Shown one piece after another: positions 42,723 through 51,786 of a stretch of 64,000 nt of DNA; position 1 is the first letter of the stretch, and every line of letters begins with the position of its first letter. The notes beneath the pieces are model-generated. The model had not been told where the DNA came from. It did not search any database and worked only from the letters and a program-made list of their open reading frames with translations. This DNA is from Streptomyces griseoviridis (GTDB lineage Bacteria > Actinomycetota > Actinomycetes > Streptomycetales > Streptomycetaceae), in assembly GCF_005222485.1 (NCBI RefSeq), contig NZ_CP029078.1:1178001-1242000 (forward strand), written 5' to 3'. The translations under genes were made by a program, and so were the position numbers.

Positions 42723-45700
42723 TTGAGTGTGGTCCTGTTCCGCCGTCCGGCGCGACGGCGCGGCCCCGAGATGCCGGACGGCGAGCTGAAGCTCCAGGAG
42801 CCGCCGACGCTGCCCGAGGTGGTGCCGGACAGTTCCGCGGTGTGGACCTATCTGCCGATGGCGCTCATGTCGGTGTCCATGATGCTGATGCTGATGCGCC
42901 CCGGCATGACCAGCGGCGGCGGCAGCCACTTCATGTACCTGGCCATGGGTCTGATGGTGCTGTCCTCGGCGGCCATGATGCTGGGCCAGATGATGCGCAA
43001 GGCCAGCGAGCGCAAGCAGCGCCTGAAGGGTGAACGCCGGGACTACCTGCGGTATCTCACCCAGATCCGGCGCAAGGTCCGTACCGCGGTGGCCGATCAG
43101 CAGAAGGCGCTGGCGTGGCGGCACCCGCCGCCGTCGGCCCTGTGGCAGCTGGCGGGCACCTCGCGGCTGTGGGAACGGCGGCCGCAGGACGAGGACTTCG
43201 GCGAGATCCGGGTCGCCGTCGGGGAGCAGAAGCTGGGGCTGCGTCTGACGCCGACCGCGACCACGCCGGTCGAGGACCTCGAACCGCTGTCCGCGCACGC
43301 GCTGCGCAGCTTCATCCGGGCCTACTCGACGGTGCCCGACCAGCCGATCGCGATCTATCTGCGGGCCTGGGCCCGGGTGTTGTTCCGGGGCGACGAAGAT
43401 CACATCAGGTCGCTCGCCCGCGCGATCGTCGCCCAGCTCACCACCTTCCACGCGCCCGACGACGTGTGGGTGGCGCTCTGCGTGTCCGACGAGCGGCGGG
43501 CCGACTGGGAGTGGGTGAAGTGGCTTCCGCACAATCTGCACCCGCAGGAGAGCGACGGGGCGGGCCCGGCCCGGATGTTCGTCTCCAACCTCAACGAGCT
43601 GGAGGACCTGCTCGGCGCCGAGTTCCTGGAGCGTCCGTCGTTCGACCCGGACGCGCCGCCCGGCCGTGACGAGCCGTTCACGGTGATCGTGCTGGACGGC
43701 GGTTCCGTGCCGGCCCGCCACCGGGTGGACGGCGCGGGCTTCCGCAACGCCGTCGTGCTCGACCTGACCGGTGCGCTGAGCTGGCGTCCCGGGCGGGTCA
43801 CGCTCCGCTTCGACGTCAGCGAGGACTCGTTCGCGCTGGTGCGCACCGACCGTGAGCGCAAGGAGCAGACCACCCGGCTCGGCGCCCCCGACGCGCTGGC
43901 GACGGTGGGCGCCACCGCCCTGGCCAAGCGGCTTGCCCCCTACCGGATGGGCACGGGCGGCGGGGACTCCTCCGAACCGCTGTCCTCCGAGGTCGAGTTG
44001 ACGACCCTTCTGGGCATCACCGACCTCCACAGCCACGACCCGCAGCACCTGTGGAAGCAGAGCACCGGGTCCAACCGGCTGAAGGTGCCGATCGCGGTGG
44101 GGCCCGACGGCTCGGCGGTGGAGCTGGACATCAAGGAGTCGGCGCAGGGCGGCACCGGTCCGCACGGCATGCTCATCGGCGCGACCGGTTCGGGCAAGAG
44201 CGAGCTGCTGCGCACCCTGGTGCTGGCGCTGGCGCTCTCCAACTCGTCGGAGACCCTCAACTTCGTCCTGGTGGACTTCAAGGGCGGTGCCACCTTCCTC
44301 GGTCTCGACGAACTCCCGCACGTCTCCGCGGTGATCACCAACCTCGCCGGTGAGGCCGCGCTCGTGGGCCGGATGCAGGACGCGCTGCACGGTGAACTCA
44401 TCAGGCGCCAGGAGCTGCTGCGGGCGGCGGGCAACTACACGTCCGCGCTCGACTACGAGAAGGCGCGCGCCTCGGGCACCCCGCTGGAGCCGCTGCCCAG
44501 TCTGTTCGTCATCGTCGACGAGTTCAGCGAACTGCTCTCCGCGCACCGCGAGTTCATGGAGCTGTTCGTGATGATCGGGCGGCTCGGGCGCAGCCTCGGC
44601 GTCCATCTGCTGCTGGCCTCGCAGCGGTTGGACGAGGGCCGGATGCACCAGTTGGAGAGCCATCTGTCGTACCGCATCGGTCTGCGGACGTTCTCCGCCA
44701 TGGAGAGCCGCGGAGTGCTGGGGGTGCCGGACGCCTATCAGCTGCCGCCGCAGCCGGGCAGCGGCTTCCTGAAGTCGGGTGTGGAGGCGCTGACCCGTTT
44801 CCGTGCCGCGTACGTGTCGGGCCCCTACCAGCAGCGGCGCAGCCGGGCCAACCAGGCCAGGGTGGCGAACCAGACGGTGCCGTGGACGGCCGGCTATGTG
44901 GTGCCGCGTCAGCTTCCCGAACTCCCCGAGCCCGAGCCCGAGGCGGAGGAGGAGACCGGCGACACGCTGCTGTCGGTCGCGGTGGACCGGATGCTCGGCG
45001 CCGGGCCGCCCGCCCACCAGGTGTGGCTGCCGCCGCTCGACCTGCCGGTCACCCTCGACCAGGTGCTGCCGCCGCTGACCCCGGACCCCGAGCTGGGGCT
45101 CACCACGGTCGGCTGGGCGCAGCGCGGCCGGCTGACGGTGCCGATCGGCATCGTCGACAAGCCCTTCGAGCAGTTGCGTGATCTGCTGACCGTCGATCTG
45201 TCGGGGGTCGGCGGGCATGTCGCCATCGCGGGCGGTCCGCAGAGCGGCAAGAGCACCATGGTGCGGACCATCCTCACCGCGCTCGCGCTCACCCACACTC
45301 CGCGCGAAGTGCAGTTCTACTGCCTGGACTTCGGCGGTGGCACGCTGGCGGCGCTGGCCGACCTGCCGCACACGGCGGGGGTCGCGGCGCGTCTGGACAC
45401 CGAGCGGGTGGGCCGGGTGATCGCCGAGGTGACGGCGATGCTCGCGGACCGTGAGCGGTTCTTTCTCGACCAGGGCATCGACTCCATGGCGACCTATCGC
45501 AGGCGGCGGGCGGCGGGCGAGTTCGCGGACCAGCCGCACGGCGACGTGTTCCTCGTCATCGACGGCTGGTCCACGGTCCGCCAGGACTTCGACCGCAACA
45601 TCCAGACGTTCGCGTCGATCGCCGCCCGCGGTCTCAACTACGGCATCCACCTCATCGTCACCACCGCCCGCTGGGTGGAGCTGACCGCGGCCATCCGCGA

Positions 45701-46703
45701 CCAGGCGGGCACCCATGTGGAGCTGCGGATGGGTGACCCGATGGACTCCCAGATCGACACCCGCCGGGCCGCCACCGTGCCGCGGGTGCCTGGCCGGGGC
45801 CTGACCCGTGAGGGCAAGCTGCACTATCTGACCGCGCTCCCCCGCATCGACGGCATGGAGTCGGCCGACGACCTGTCGGACGGCGTCTCGGGTCTGGTGG
45901 CGGCGGTCAAGGAGAGCTGGCACGGCCCGGTGGCGCCGCGGGTGCGGATGCTGCCGACGAAGCTGCCGGTGCGTGAACTGCCGCCCGCCGGGGGCGACTT
46001 CCGGATGCCGATCGGTCTGGAGCAGGAGCGGCTCTCGGTCGTCTGGCACGACTTCAGGGAGAGCCCGCACATGGTCATCGTGGGCGACACCGAGAGCGGC
46101 AAGACCAACATGCTGCGGCTGGTGGCGAAGTCCATCATGGACCGGTACACGCCCGCCGAGGCCCGCATCATGCTGGTGGACTACCGCCGTGACCTGGTGG
46201 AGGCGGTGCCCGAGGAGTACCGGCTCGGTCACGCGGTGTCGATGGACGCGCTGAAGGACCTCATCGACGGCGCCGCCCGCGCCGTCCAGACCCGGGTGCC
46301 CGGTCCGGACATCGCGCCGGGCCGGATGAAGCAGGCCGACTGGTGGACCGGGCCGCGGCTGTTCATCCTCGTCGACGACTACGACATGCTGGGCGCGGGC
46401 ATCGGCAACGCGCCGTTCGATCCGCTGCTCAACCATCTGGCGCTCGGCTGGGAGGTGGGCGTGCACATCATCGTCACCCGCGCGGCCTCGGGCGCCGGGC
46501 GCGGTCTGAACGAGATGCTGCTGCGGCGGATGCTGGAGGTCAACACCCCGGCCCTGCTGCTGTCCTGCCCGCCGTCGGAGGGCTATCTGCTGGGCAACAT
46601 CAAGGGCCGGACGATGAACCCGGGGCGGGCCATCCGGATCGCCCGCCGCAAGACGACACAGGTGCAGACGGCGATGATGGACGAGCCCGAACCGGCGAGC
46701 TGA
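42723..46703 (+). CDS. eccC: T7SS FtsK/SpoIIIE-type ATPase EccC
   Basis: TTG 42723 follows GAGGAG by 8 nt; GTG 42729 is an alternative. The 1,326-residue single-chain EccC has two transmembrane helices (about 38-58 and 70-92), a linker/DUF domain, and three ATPase domains with Walker A motifs GATGSGKS (486), GGPQSGKST (837) and GDTESGKTN (1121). Walker B is visible as LFVIVDEF in the first and LFILVDDYD in the third. It powers substrate export, and the last domain is the docking site for WXG100 C-terminal signals. All three P-loops look intact. It starts the plus-strand arm and converges on mycP across a terminator. Confidence 0.97.
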   Translation: MSVVLFRRPARRRGPEMPDGELKLQEPPTLPEVVPDSSAVWTYLPMALMSVSMMLMLMRPGMTSGGGSHFMYLAMGLMVLSSAAMMLGQMMRKASERKQRLKGERRDYLRYLTQIRRKVRTAVADQQKALAWRHPPPSALWQLAGTSRLWERRPQDEDFGEIRVAVGEQKLGLRLTPTATTPVEDLEPLSAHALRSFIRAYSTVPDQPIAIYLRAWARVLFRGDEDHIRSLARAIVAQLTTFHAPDDVWVALCVSDERRADWEWVKWLPHNLHPQESDGAGPARMFVSNLNELEDLLGAEFLERPSFDPDAPPGRDEPFTVIVLDGGSVPARHRVDGAGFRNAVVLDLTGALSWRPGRVTLRFDVSEDSFALVRTDRERKEQTTRLGAPDALATVGATALAKRLAPYRMGTGGGDSSEPLSSEVELTTLLGITDLHSHDPQHLWKQSTGSNRLKVPIAVGPDGSAVELDIKESAQGGTGPHGMLIGATGSGKSELLRTLVLALALSNSSETLNFVLVDFKGGATFLGLDELPHVSAVITNLAGEAALVGRMQDALHGELIRRQELLRAAGNYTSALDYEKARASGTPLEPLPSLFVIVDEFSELLSAHREFMELFVMIGRLGRSLGVHLLLASQRLDEGRMHQLESHLSYRIGLRTFSAMESRGVLGVPDAYQLPPQPGSGFLKSGVEALTRFRAAYVSGPYQQRRSRANQARVANQTVPWTAGYVVPRQLPELPEPEPEAEEETGDTLLSVAVDRMLGAGPPAHQVWLPPLDLPVTLDQVLPPLTPDPELGLTTVGWAQRGRLTVPIGIVDKPFEQLRDLLTVDLSGVGGHVAIAGGPQSGKSTMVRTILTALALTHTPREVQFYCLDFGGGTLAALADLPHTAGVAARLDTERVGRVIAEVTAMLADRERFFLDQGIDSMATYRRRRAAGEFADQPHGDVFLVIDGWSTVRQDFDRNIQTFASIAARGLNYGIHLIVTTARWVELTAAIRDQAGTHVELRMGDPMDSQIDTRRAATVPRVPGRGLTREGKLHYLTALPRIDGMESADDLSDGVSGLVAAVKESWHGPVAPRVRMLPTKLPVRELPPAGGDFRMPIGLEQERLSVVWHDFRESPHMVIVGDTESGKTNMLRLVAKSIMDRYTPAEARIMLVDYRRDLVEAVPEEYRLGHAVSMDALKDLIDGAARAVQTRVPGPDIAPGRMKQADWWTGPRLFILVDDYDMLGAGIGNAPFDPLLNHLALGWEVGVHIIVTRAASGAGRGLNEMLLRRMLEVNTPALLLSCPPSEGYLLGNIKGRTMNPGRAIRIARRKTTQVQTAMMDEPEPAS

Positions 46704-46751
46704 CCCACCGGGCCGCCCGCGCCTTTGGGATGTCCCACACCTCGCCCGATC

Positions 46752-46779
46752 CCGCCCCCGGCGCACACGCCGGGGGCGG
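46752..46779. terminator. Bidirectional terminator between eccC and mycP
   Basis: A perfect 11-bp all-G/C stem (46752-46762 with 46769-46779) has a 6-nt loop. It lies between the convergent stops of eccC and the mycosin gene. Confidence 0.75.
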
Positions 46780-46847
46780 TCTCCGTCTGGCCGCGGGCGC
46801 CATCGCCGCCCGCGCGAGGGCCGTCACCTGTGGTGGTGGCGTCCGGC

Positions 46848-48062
46848 TCAGGTGGCCGTGCCCGGCCGGTCCTCCTGGCCCGCGGGGCGCCAGCCGCGGG
46901 CCCGGCCGCGTGGGACGACCACCACGGCGCCCGCCACCAGCAGCACCAGCATGCCGCCCGCGCCCGCGATCAGCAGGGCGCGCTCACGCGGCTGCGGGGA
47001 CGCCTTCGGCGGGACCCGCGCGGGCGGCGCCTCGGGCACGGCGCCCTGCGTGTCGGTGAGGACGGCGGTCAGCGCCGCGTACGGGTCGACGCGCGGCGGC
47101 ACCGCCGGGTAGGCCGCCGCGACGAGCTGGCGGGACACCTGGTCCGCCGACATCGCCGGGTTGCGGGAGCGCACCAGGGCGGCGGCCCCGGCGACGTTGG
47201 CCGCCGCGAAGGAGGAGCCCGAGCCGATGAAGTGCCCCGCGCCGCGCGGCCCGACGCTGACCACCGCGTCCCCCGGCGCGGCGAGGTCGGCGCCCGCCGT
47301 CTGCGGGGCGTTCTCCGGGCGGCCGCCGTCGGGGCCGTAGTCCATCACCGCGAGCACCCCGGGCACGGCCGCGGGCCAGTACCAGGGCGCCGGGTCCGCC
47401 GTCTTGCCGGTGGCGCGGTCACGCGGCAGCGCGTCCGGCGCGAACGGGACGACGACCAGGGCGTCGTGCTCCCTGGCGTAGTCGACGGCGGCCGTCAGGA
47501 CGGCCTTGCCCTCGGGCACCACGCGCCCCACGTAGACGACCTTCGCGCCGCCGTCGACGGCCGCCCTGATGCCGTCCGCGAGGAGTTCGGCGGTCGGGTT
47601 GCCGCGTTGGTCGGTGCCGCGCACCGCGAGGATCCGGGCGGCGGGCGCGGCCCCCGCCACGCCGACGCCGTCGACGGGGGCGGCGGCGATCAGGCCCGCG
47701 GCGAAACTGCCGTGCCCCACGCAGTCGGTGCCCGCGTCGCCGACCGCGGTGACCCGGCCGTCGAGCGCGGGGACGGCGGTGCCGACCCCGGTGTCCACCA
47801 CGCCGACCGTGACCCCGCCGCCGTCCGCGAGGGACCAGGACCGCTTCAGCCCCAGCGCCTGCCGGGTCCAGGTCTCCTCGTGCGCCGTCTCGGCCGAGGC
47901 CGGTGTGCACGGCGCGTCGGCCGCCAGGGCCGAGGGGACGGCGGGGAGTTCGACGGAGTCCGCGACGGCGGCCGGGGTCTGGGCGGCCAGCGGCACCGCG
48001 GCCAGCAGGGTGGCGGCCACCGCGTGCCGCACCGGACGGCGGGGGGAACGAGCAGGTCGCAT
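46848..48062 (-). CDS. mycP: Mycosin (S8 subtilisin-like membrane protease of T7SS)
   Basis: ATG 48062 fits an N-terminal signal peptide (MRPARSPRRPVRH then AVAATLLAAVPLAA). The frame runs 101 codons further upstream but without signal-peptide features. The 404-residue enzyme has Asp90 (VVDTG), His117 (VGHGSFAAG) and Ser284 (GSGSSFAA), a complete catalytic triad, and ends with a transmembrane helix (LLIAGAGGMLVLLVAGAVVVV). Mycosins cap and stabilise the ESX complex and process some substrates. The segment that normally reads AAGN, supplying the oxyanion-hole Asn, reads VVVPFAPDA here, so proteolytic activity may be weak or absent. It is divergent from the AAA+ gene. Confidence 0.9.
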   Translation of the reverse strand: MRPARSPRRPVRHAVAATLLAAVPLAAQTPAAVADSVELPAVPSALAADAPCTPASAETAHEETWTRQALGLKRSWSLADGGGVTVGVVDTGVGTAVPALDGRVTAVGDAGTDCVGHGSFAAGLIAAAPVDGVGVAGAAPAARILAVRGTDQRGNPTAELLADGIRAAVDGGAKVVYVGRVVPEGKAVLTAAVDYAREHDALVVVPFAPDALPRDRATGKTADPAPWYWPAAVPGVLAVMDYGPDGGRPENAPQTAGADLAAPGDAVVSVGPRGAGHFIGSGSSFAAANVAGAAALVRSRNPAMSADQVSRQLVAAAYPAVPPRVDPYAALTAVLTDTQGAVPEAPPARVPPKASPQPRERALLIAGAGGMLVLLVAGAVVVVPRGRARGWRPAGQEDRPGTAT

Positions 48063-48410
48063 GGCGCGCACGATACGCCCAGCGCCGCCCGGCCGGGCAA
48101 CGCGCCCCCGCGCGCGGGGCGTTCGGCGGACCGGGGCACCGTGCGCGCGGGGCGTGCCCTGCCGGGCGTCGGGCCGTGCCGTCGCCCCGGGAACAACTGC
48201 CGTGCCGGGTGCCGGACATGGCAGGGACCGCGGGATGCCGGTGTGCCGCCCGTCACCGCCCGGCTGCCGGAGGCACCTGGCTGCCGGTGCCGCGGTTCCC
48301 GTAGCCTTCACCCTTGTGCCGGTCCCTCTCCCCCAGCCTCCCGGCAGTCCGGGCCCCGGTGCCATCGAGAGGGCCCGGCGGCAGCGGCGTCACCACCAGG
48401 AGGTCCCAGC
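48063..48410. other. 348-bp divergent intergenic region
   Basis: The region lies between the mycosin and the beta-helix/AAA+ gene and must carry promoters for both. It is very G/C-rich. On the plus strand a TAGCCT box near 48302-48307 could be a -10 element, but its -35 match (TGGCTG) is poor. No small gene, repeat or RNA is evident. Confidence 0.45.
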
Positions 48411-51400
48411 GTGTCACGGCAGTTGCTCACGGTCGGTCCGGACCAGCCGGAGGGCTTCCGGACGATCGGCGAGGCCCTGGAGAAGGCGCGCGCGGGAGCG
48501 GTGATCCGCGTCCGGCCCGGCCGCTACCGCGAGAACCTGACCGTGCGCACCCGCATCACCATCGCCGGTGACGGAGAGCGCGGCAGCGTCGAGATCTGCC
48601 CGCCGCGCGGCACCGCCGTGGTCCTCGTCGCGGACGCCGTGATGCTCACCGACCTGACGCTGCGCGGCGGCAGCGAGGACCTGCCGGTGGTGGACGCGCC
48701 CAGGGGCCAGGTCGCCATGGACGGCTGCACGGTCGTCGGCTCGGGGTGGACGGCCGTCCTGGCGCGCGAGAACGGCTCGGTCGCCATCCGGGACTGCCGC
48801 ATCTCCAACCCGGCCGGCGCCGGCGTGGTGGACACCGCGCCCACCGGGAGCGTCGTCGCCGACTCCGTCTTCGAGCATCTGGGCACCTCCGCCATCGTCC
48901 TCGGCGAGCAGGCCCGCACCACCGTGCGCGGCTGCCGGGTGCGCGACGCCCAGGGCAACGGCATCCTCGCCAACGGCGAGGCGCAGGGCCGGGTGGAGGA
49001 GTGCGACCTCACCGCGACCGGCAAGCCGGCCATCGCCCTCGAGGGCATGTGCTCGACCCATGTGCTGCGCACCCGGGTGCACGACACCTCGGTCGGCGTG
49101 TACGTGACGAGCAGCGCGCGGCCCACCCTCGAAGAGATCACCGTCACCGACACCACGGGCCCCGGCATCGTGCTGTCCTCAGGCGCCGACCCGGAGGTGC
49201 TGCGCTGCGCCACCGCCCGCACCAAGGGCAACGGGCTCACCGTCACCGAGCGTTCCCGCGGCACCTTCCACGACTGCGTCTTCGACTCCGCCGCCGACCC
49301 CGCCGTCCGCGTCATCGGCAACAGCGCGCCCCTGCTGATCAACACCACCGTGCGGGACTGCGCCGACAAGACGGCGTCGGTGCTGCTGATGGACGGCTGC
49401 ACCGCCGAGTTCGACCGCCTCGACGTCGTCGACGCCGCCGGGGTCGGAGTCTCCGTGCGCACCAACGCCGACCCGCTGCTGAGCCGGACCAGGATCACCG
49501 ACGCGCGCGGCCACGGCGTGGAGGTCACCGAGGACGGCCGGGGCCGCCTGGAGGCGTGCGCCGTCGAGGGCACCGAGGGCGCCGGCATCCGGATCGGCGA
49601 CGGCGGTGCCCCGCAGGTGCGCGACACCGCGGTGCGCGGGACCGCCCTGGCCGGGGTGTCGGTCGGCGCCGGCGGGCGCGGCACCCTCAGCGACTGCGAG
49701 ATCCGCTCCAGCGCCGCCGCGGGGCTGCACGTGGAGAGCGGCGGCGAGATCACCGGGCACCGGGTGCACGTGACCGAGGCGAGCGCCCACGGTGTCCTGA
49801 TCGCCGAAGGCGGCCGGGCCGCCCTCGACGCGTGCCAGGTGACCGGCTCCACCGGCGACGGCATCCGGGTGGACAGCGCCGAGAAGGTCGTCCTCAGCCG
49901 GTGCACCGTGCGCGACAACCGGGGCGCGGGTCTCAAGCAGAGCCGCGGCAGCGACCGCATCACCGTGGAGGGCCTGGACAGCAACGGCAACGCGGCACCC
50001 GACGCCTGGGGCGAGGACGCGGGTCCCGGCGGCGCGGAGAGCGGCACCGCCGGGGGCGGCCCGAAGCGGCCCGAGGGGCCGCTGGAGGAGCTGGAGACCC
50101 TGGTCGGCCTCGCCGACGTCAAGCACCAGGTCCGTACCCTGATCAACCTCAACCAGCTGGCCCAGCGCCGCGCCAGCCTCGGCATGCCCGCTCCCCCGAT
50201 GAGCCGCCACCTGGTGTTCTCCGGGCCGCCCGGCACCGGCAAGACCACCGTGGCCCGCCTCTACGGCGGCATCCTCGCCGACCTCGGGGTGCTGCGTTCA
50301 GGCCATCTGGTCGAGGTGTCCCGCGCCGACCTGGTCGCCCAGATCATCGGCGGTACGGCGATCAAGACCACCGAGGCGTTCAACGAGGCCCTCGGCGGGG
50401 TGCTGTTCATCGACGAGGCGTACACGCTGCTGTCGGACAGCAAGGGCTCGGGCTCCGACTTCGGCCAGGAGGCCATCGACACGCTCCTGAAGCTGATGGA
50501 GGACCACCGCGACGACGTGGTGGTCATCGCCGCCGGCTACACCGACCAGATGGACACCTTCCTCGGCTCCAACCCGGGCCTCGCGTCCCGTTTCACCCGC
50601 ACCATCGAGTTCGCCAACTACTCGGTGGCGGAGCTGGTCACCATCACCGAGTCCATGTGCGAGGCGCACCGCTACGAGCTGGACCCGCACACCCTGGACG
50701 CCCTCGCCCGGCACTACGAGCGGATGCCGCGCGACGCCACCTTCGGCAACGGCCGCGCGGCCCGCCGGGTCTTCGAGGAGATGGTGGACCGGCAGGCGTT
50801 CCGGCTGGGCTCGATGGCCAACCCGGCCGAGGCCGATCTGTCGCTGCTGCTGCCCGCCGACGTCGCCGCCGAGGAGGCACCCGGCGCGGGCGAAGCGACG
50901 CGCGGCGCCCAGGAGTTGCTGTCCGAGCTGGACGCCATGGTCGGTCTCGCCTCCGTGAAGCGCGAGGTCACGGATCTCACCAACCTGCTGGAGGCGACCC
51001 GCAAGCGCCGGGCGGCCGGCCTGCCCACCCCGAAGATCAGCCACCATCTGATCTTCTCCGGGCCGCCCGGCACCGGTAAGACCACCGTGGCCCGCCTCTA
51101 CGCGGACCTGCTGCACTCGCTGGGCGTGCTCAAGACCGGCCAGTTGGTCGAGGTGGCGCGCGCCGACCTGGTGGGCCGGTACGTGGGGCACACCGCGCAG
51201 CTCACCAAGGAGGTCTTCGAACGGGCCTTCGGCGGTGTGCTGTTCATCGACGAGGCGTACACGCTGACCCCCGAGGGCTCGGGCTCCGACTTCGGCCAGG
51301 AGGCGGTGGACACCCTGCTGAAGCTGATGGAGGACCACCGTGACGAGGTCGTCGTCATCGCCGCGGGCTACACCCGCGAGATGCGGCGCTTCGTGGACTC

Positions 51401-51725
51401 CAACCCGGGCCTCGCGTCCCGGTTCAGCCGCACCGTGGAGTTCGAGCACTACTCCACGGACGAGTTGGCCACCATCATGAACGTCTACGCGTCGAACTCC
51501 GGTTACGACTGCCCGCCGCAGACCATGGAGGCGCTGCGCGGCTATCTGGAGCTGGTGCCGCGCGACCGGGCCTTCGGCAACGCCCGTACCGCACGCCAGA
51601 TCCTGGAGTCGATGATGACCCGGCAGGCCCGGCGCATCGGCACGATGGCCGCGCCCGGCCTCGAGGATCTGCGGCTGCTGCTCCCTGAGGACCTTCCGGC
51701 GTTCACCCCGCAGCCGGCGGGCTGA
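48411..51725 (+). CDS. Right-handed beta-helix protein fused to two EccA/CbbX-type AAA+ ATPase domains
   Basis: GTG 48411 lies 7 nt after AGGAGG; an open frame runs far upstream but has no other site. Of 1,104 residues, about 1-530 form a parallel beta-helix of repeated units (GVSVRTNADPLLSRTRITDARG; GDGIRVDSAEKVVLSRCTVRDN). Two AAA+ domains follow, with GPPGTGKTT at 605 and 884, Walker B GGVLFIDEAYTL in both, and sensor/arginine segments NPGLASRF. The AAA+ parts are EccA/CbbX-like. EccA proteins are cytosolic ESX chaperone-ATPases; here the TPR N-terminal part is replaced by a beta-helix and the motor is doubled. It probably remodels or delivers T7SS substrates. Converges on the kinase gene across a hairpin. 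Confidence 0.9.
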   Translation: MSRQLLTVGPDQPEGFRTIGEALEKARAGAVIRVRPGRYRENLTVRTRITIAGDGERGSVEICPPRGTAVVLVADAVMLTDLTLRGGSEDLPVVDAPRGQVAMDGCTVVGSGWTAVLARENGSVAIRDCRISNPAGAGVVDTAPTGSVVADSVFEHLGTSAIVLGEQARTTVRGCRVRDAQGNGILANGEAQGRVEECDLTATGKPAIALEGMCSTHVLRTRVHDTSVGVYVTSSARPTLEEITVTDTTGPGIVLSSGADPEVLRCATARTKGNGLTVTERSRGTFHDCVFDSAADPAVRVIGNSAPLLINTTVRDCADKTASVLLMDGCTAEFDRLDVVDAAGVGVSVRTNADPLLSRTRITDARGHGVEVTEDGRGRLEACAVEGTEGAGIRIGDGGAPQVRDTAVRGTALAGVSVGAGGRGTLSDCEIRSSAAAGLHVESGGEITGHRVHVTEASAHGVLIAEGGRAALDACQVTGSTGDGIRVDSAEKVVLSRCTVRDNRGAGLKQSRGSDRITVEGLDSNGNAAPDAWGEDAGPGGAESGTAGGGPKRPEGPLEELETLVGLADVKHQVRTLINLNQLAQRRASLGMPAPPMSRHLVFSGPPGTGKTTVARLYGGILADLGVLRSGHLVEVSRADLVAQIIGGTAIKTTEAFNEALGGVLFIDEAYTLLSDSKGSGSDFGQEAIDTLLKLMEDHRDDVVVIAAGYTDQMDTFLGSNPGLASRFTRTIEFANYSVAELVTITESMCEAHRYELDPHTLDALARHYERMPRDATFGNGRAARRVFEEMVDRQAFRLGSMANPAEADLSLLLPADVAAEEAPGAGEATRGAQELLSELDAMVGLASVKREVTDLTNLLEATRKRRAAGLPTPKISHHLIFSGPPGTGKTTVARLYADLLHSLGVLKTGQLVEVARADLVGRYVGHTAQLTKEVFERAFGGVLFIDEAYTLTPEGSGSDFGQEAVDTLLKLMEDHRDEVVVIAAGYTREMRRFVDSNPGLASRFSRTVEFEHYSTDELATIMNVYASNSGYDCPPQTMEALRGYLELVPRDRAFGNARTARQILESMMTRQARRIGTMAAPGLEDLRLLLPEDLPAFTPQPAG

Positions 51726-51740
51726 TCCGGCGGTCGCGGT

Positions 51741-51770
51741 GCGGCTCGGACCTCGTCGGGTCCGAGCCGC
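51741..51770. terminator. Bidirectional terminator between AAA+ and kinase genes
   Basis: A perfect 12-bp stem (51741-51752 with 51759-51770) with a 6-nt loop lies between two convergent stops. Confidence 0.8.
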
Positions 51771-51786
51771 CTGGGCGCGGTTCTGC

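Noticed and set aside
42630..46766. 1,378-residue minus-strand frame opposite eccC
   Set aside because: eccC motifs are unequivocal on the plus strand; the antisense frame is His/Gln/Arg-rich with no motif.
46725..48410. Upstream in-frame extension of the beta-helix/AAA+ gene
   Set aside because: It overlaps mycP antisense, has no coding-like motif, and the AGGAGG-supported GTG at 48411 starts exactly at the conserved region.
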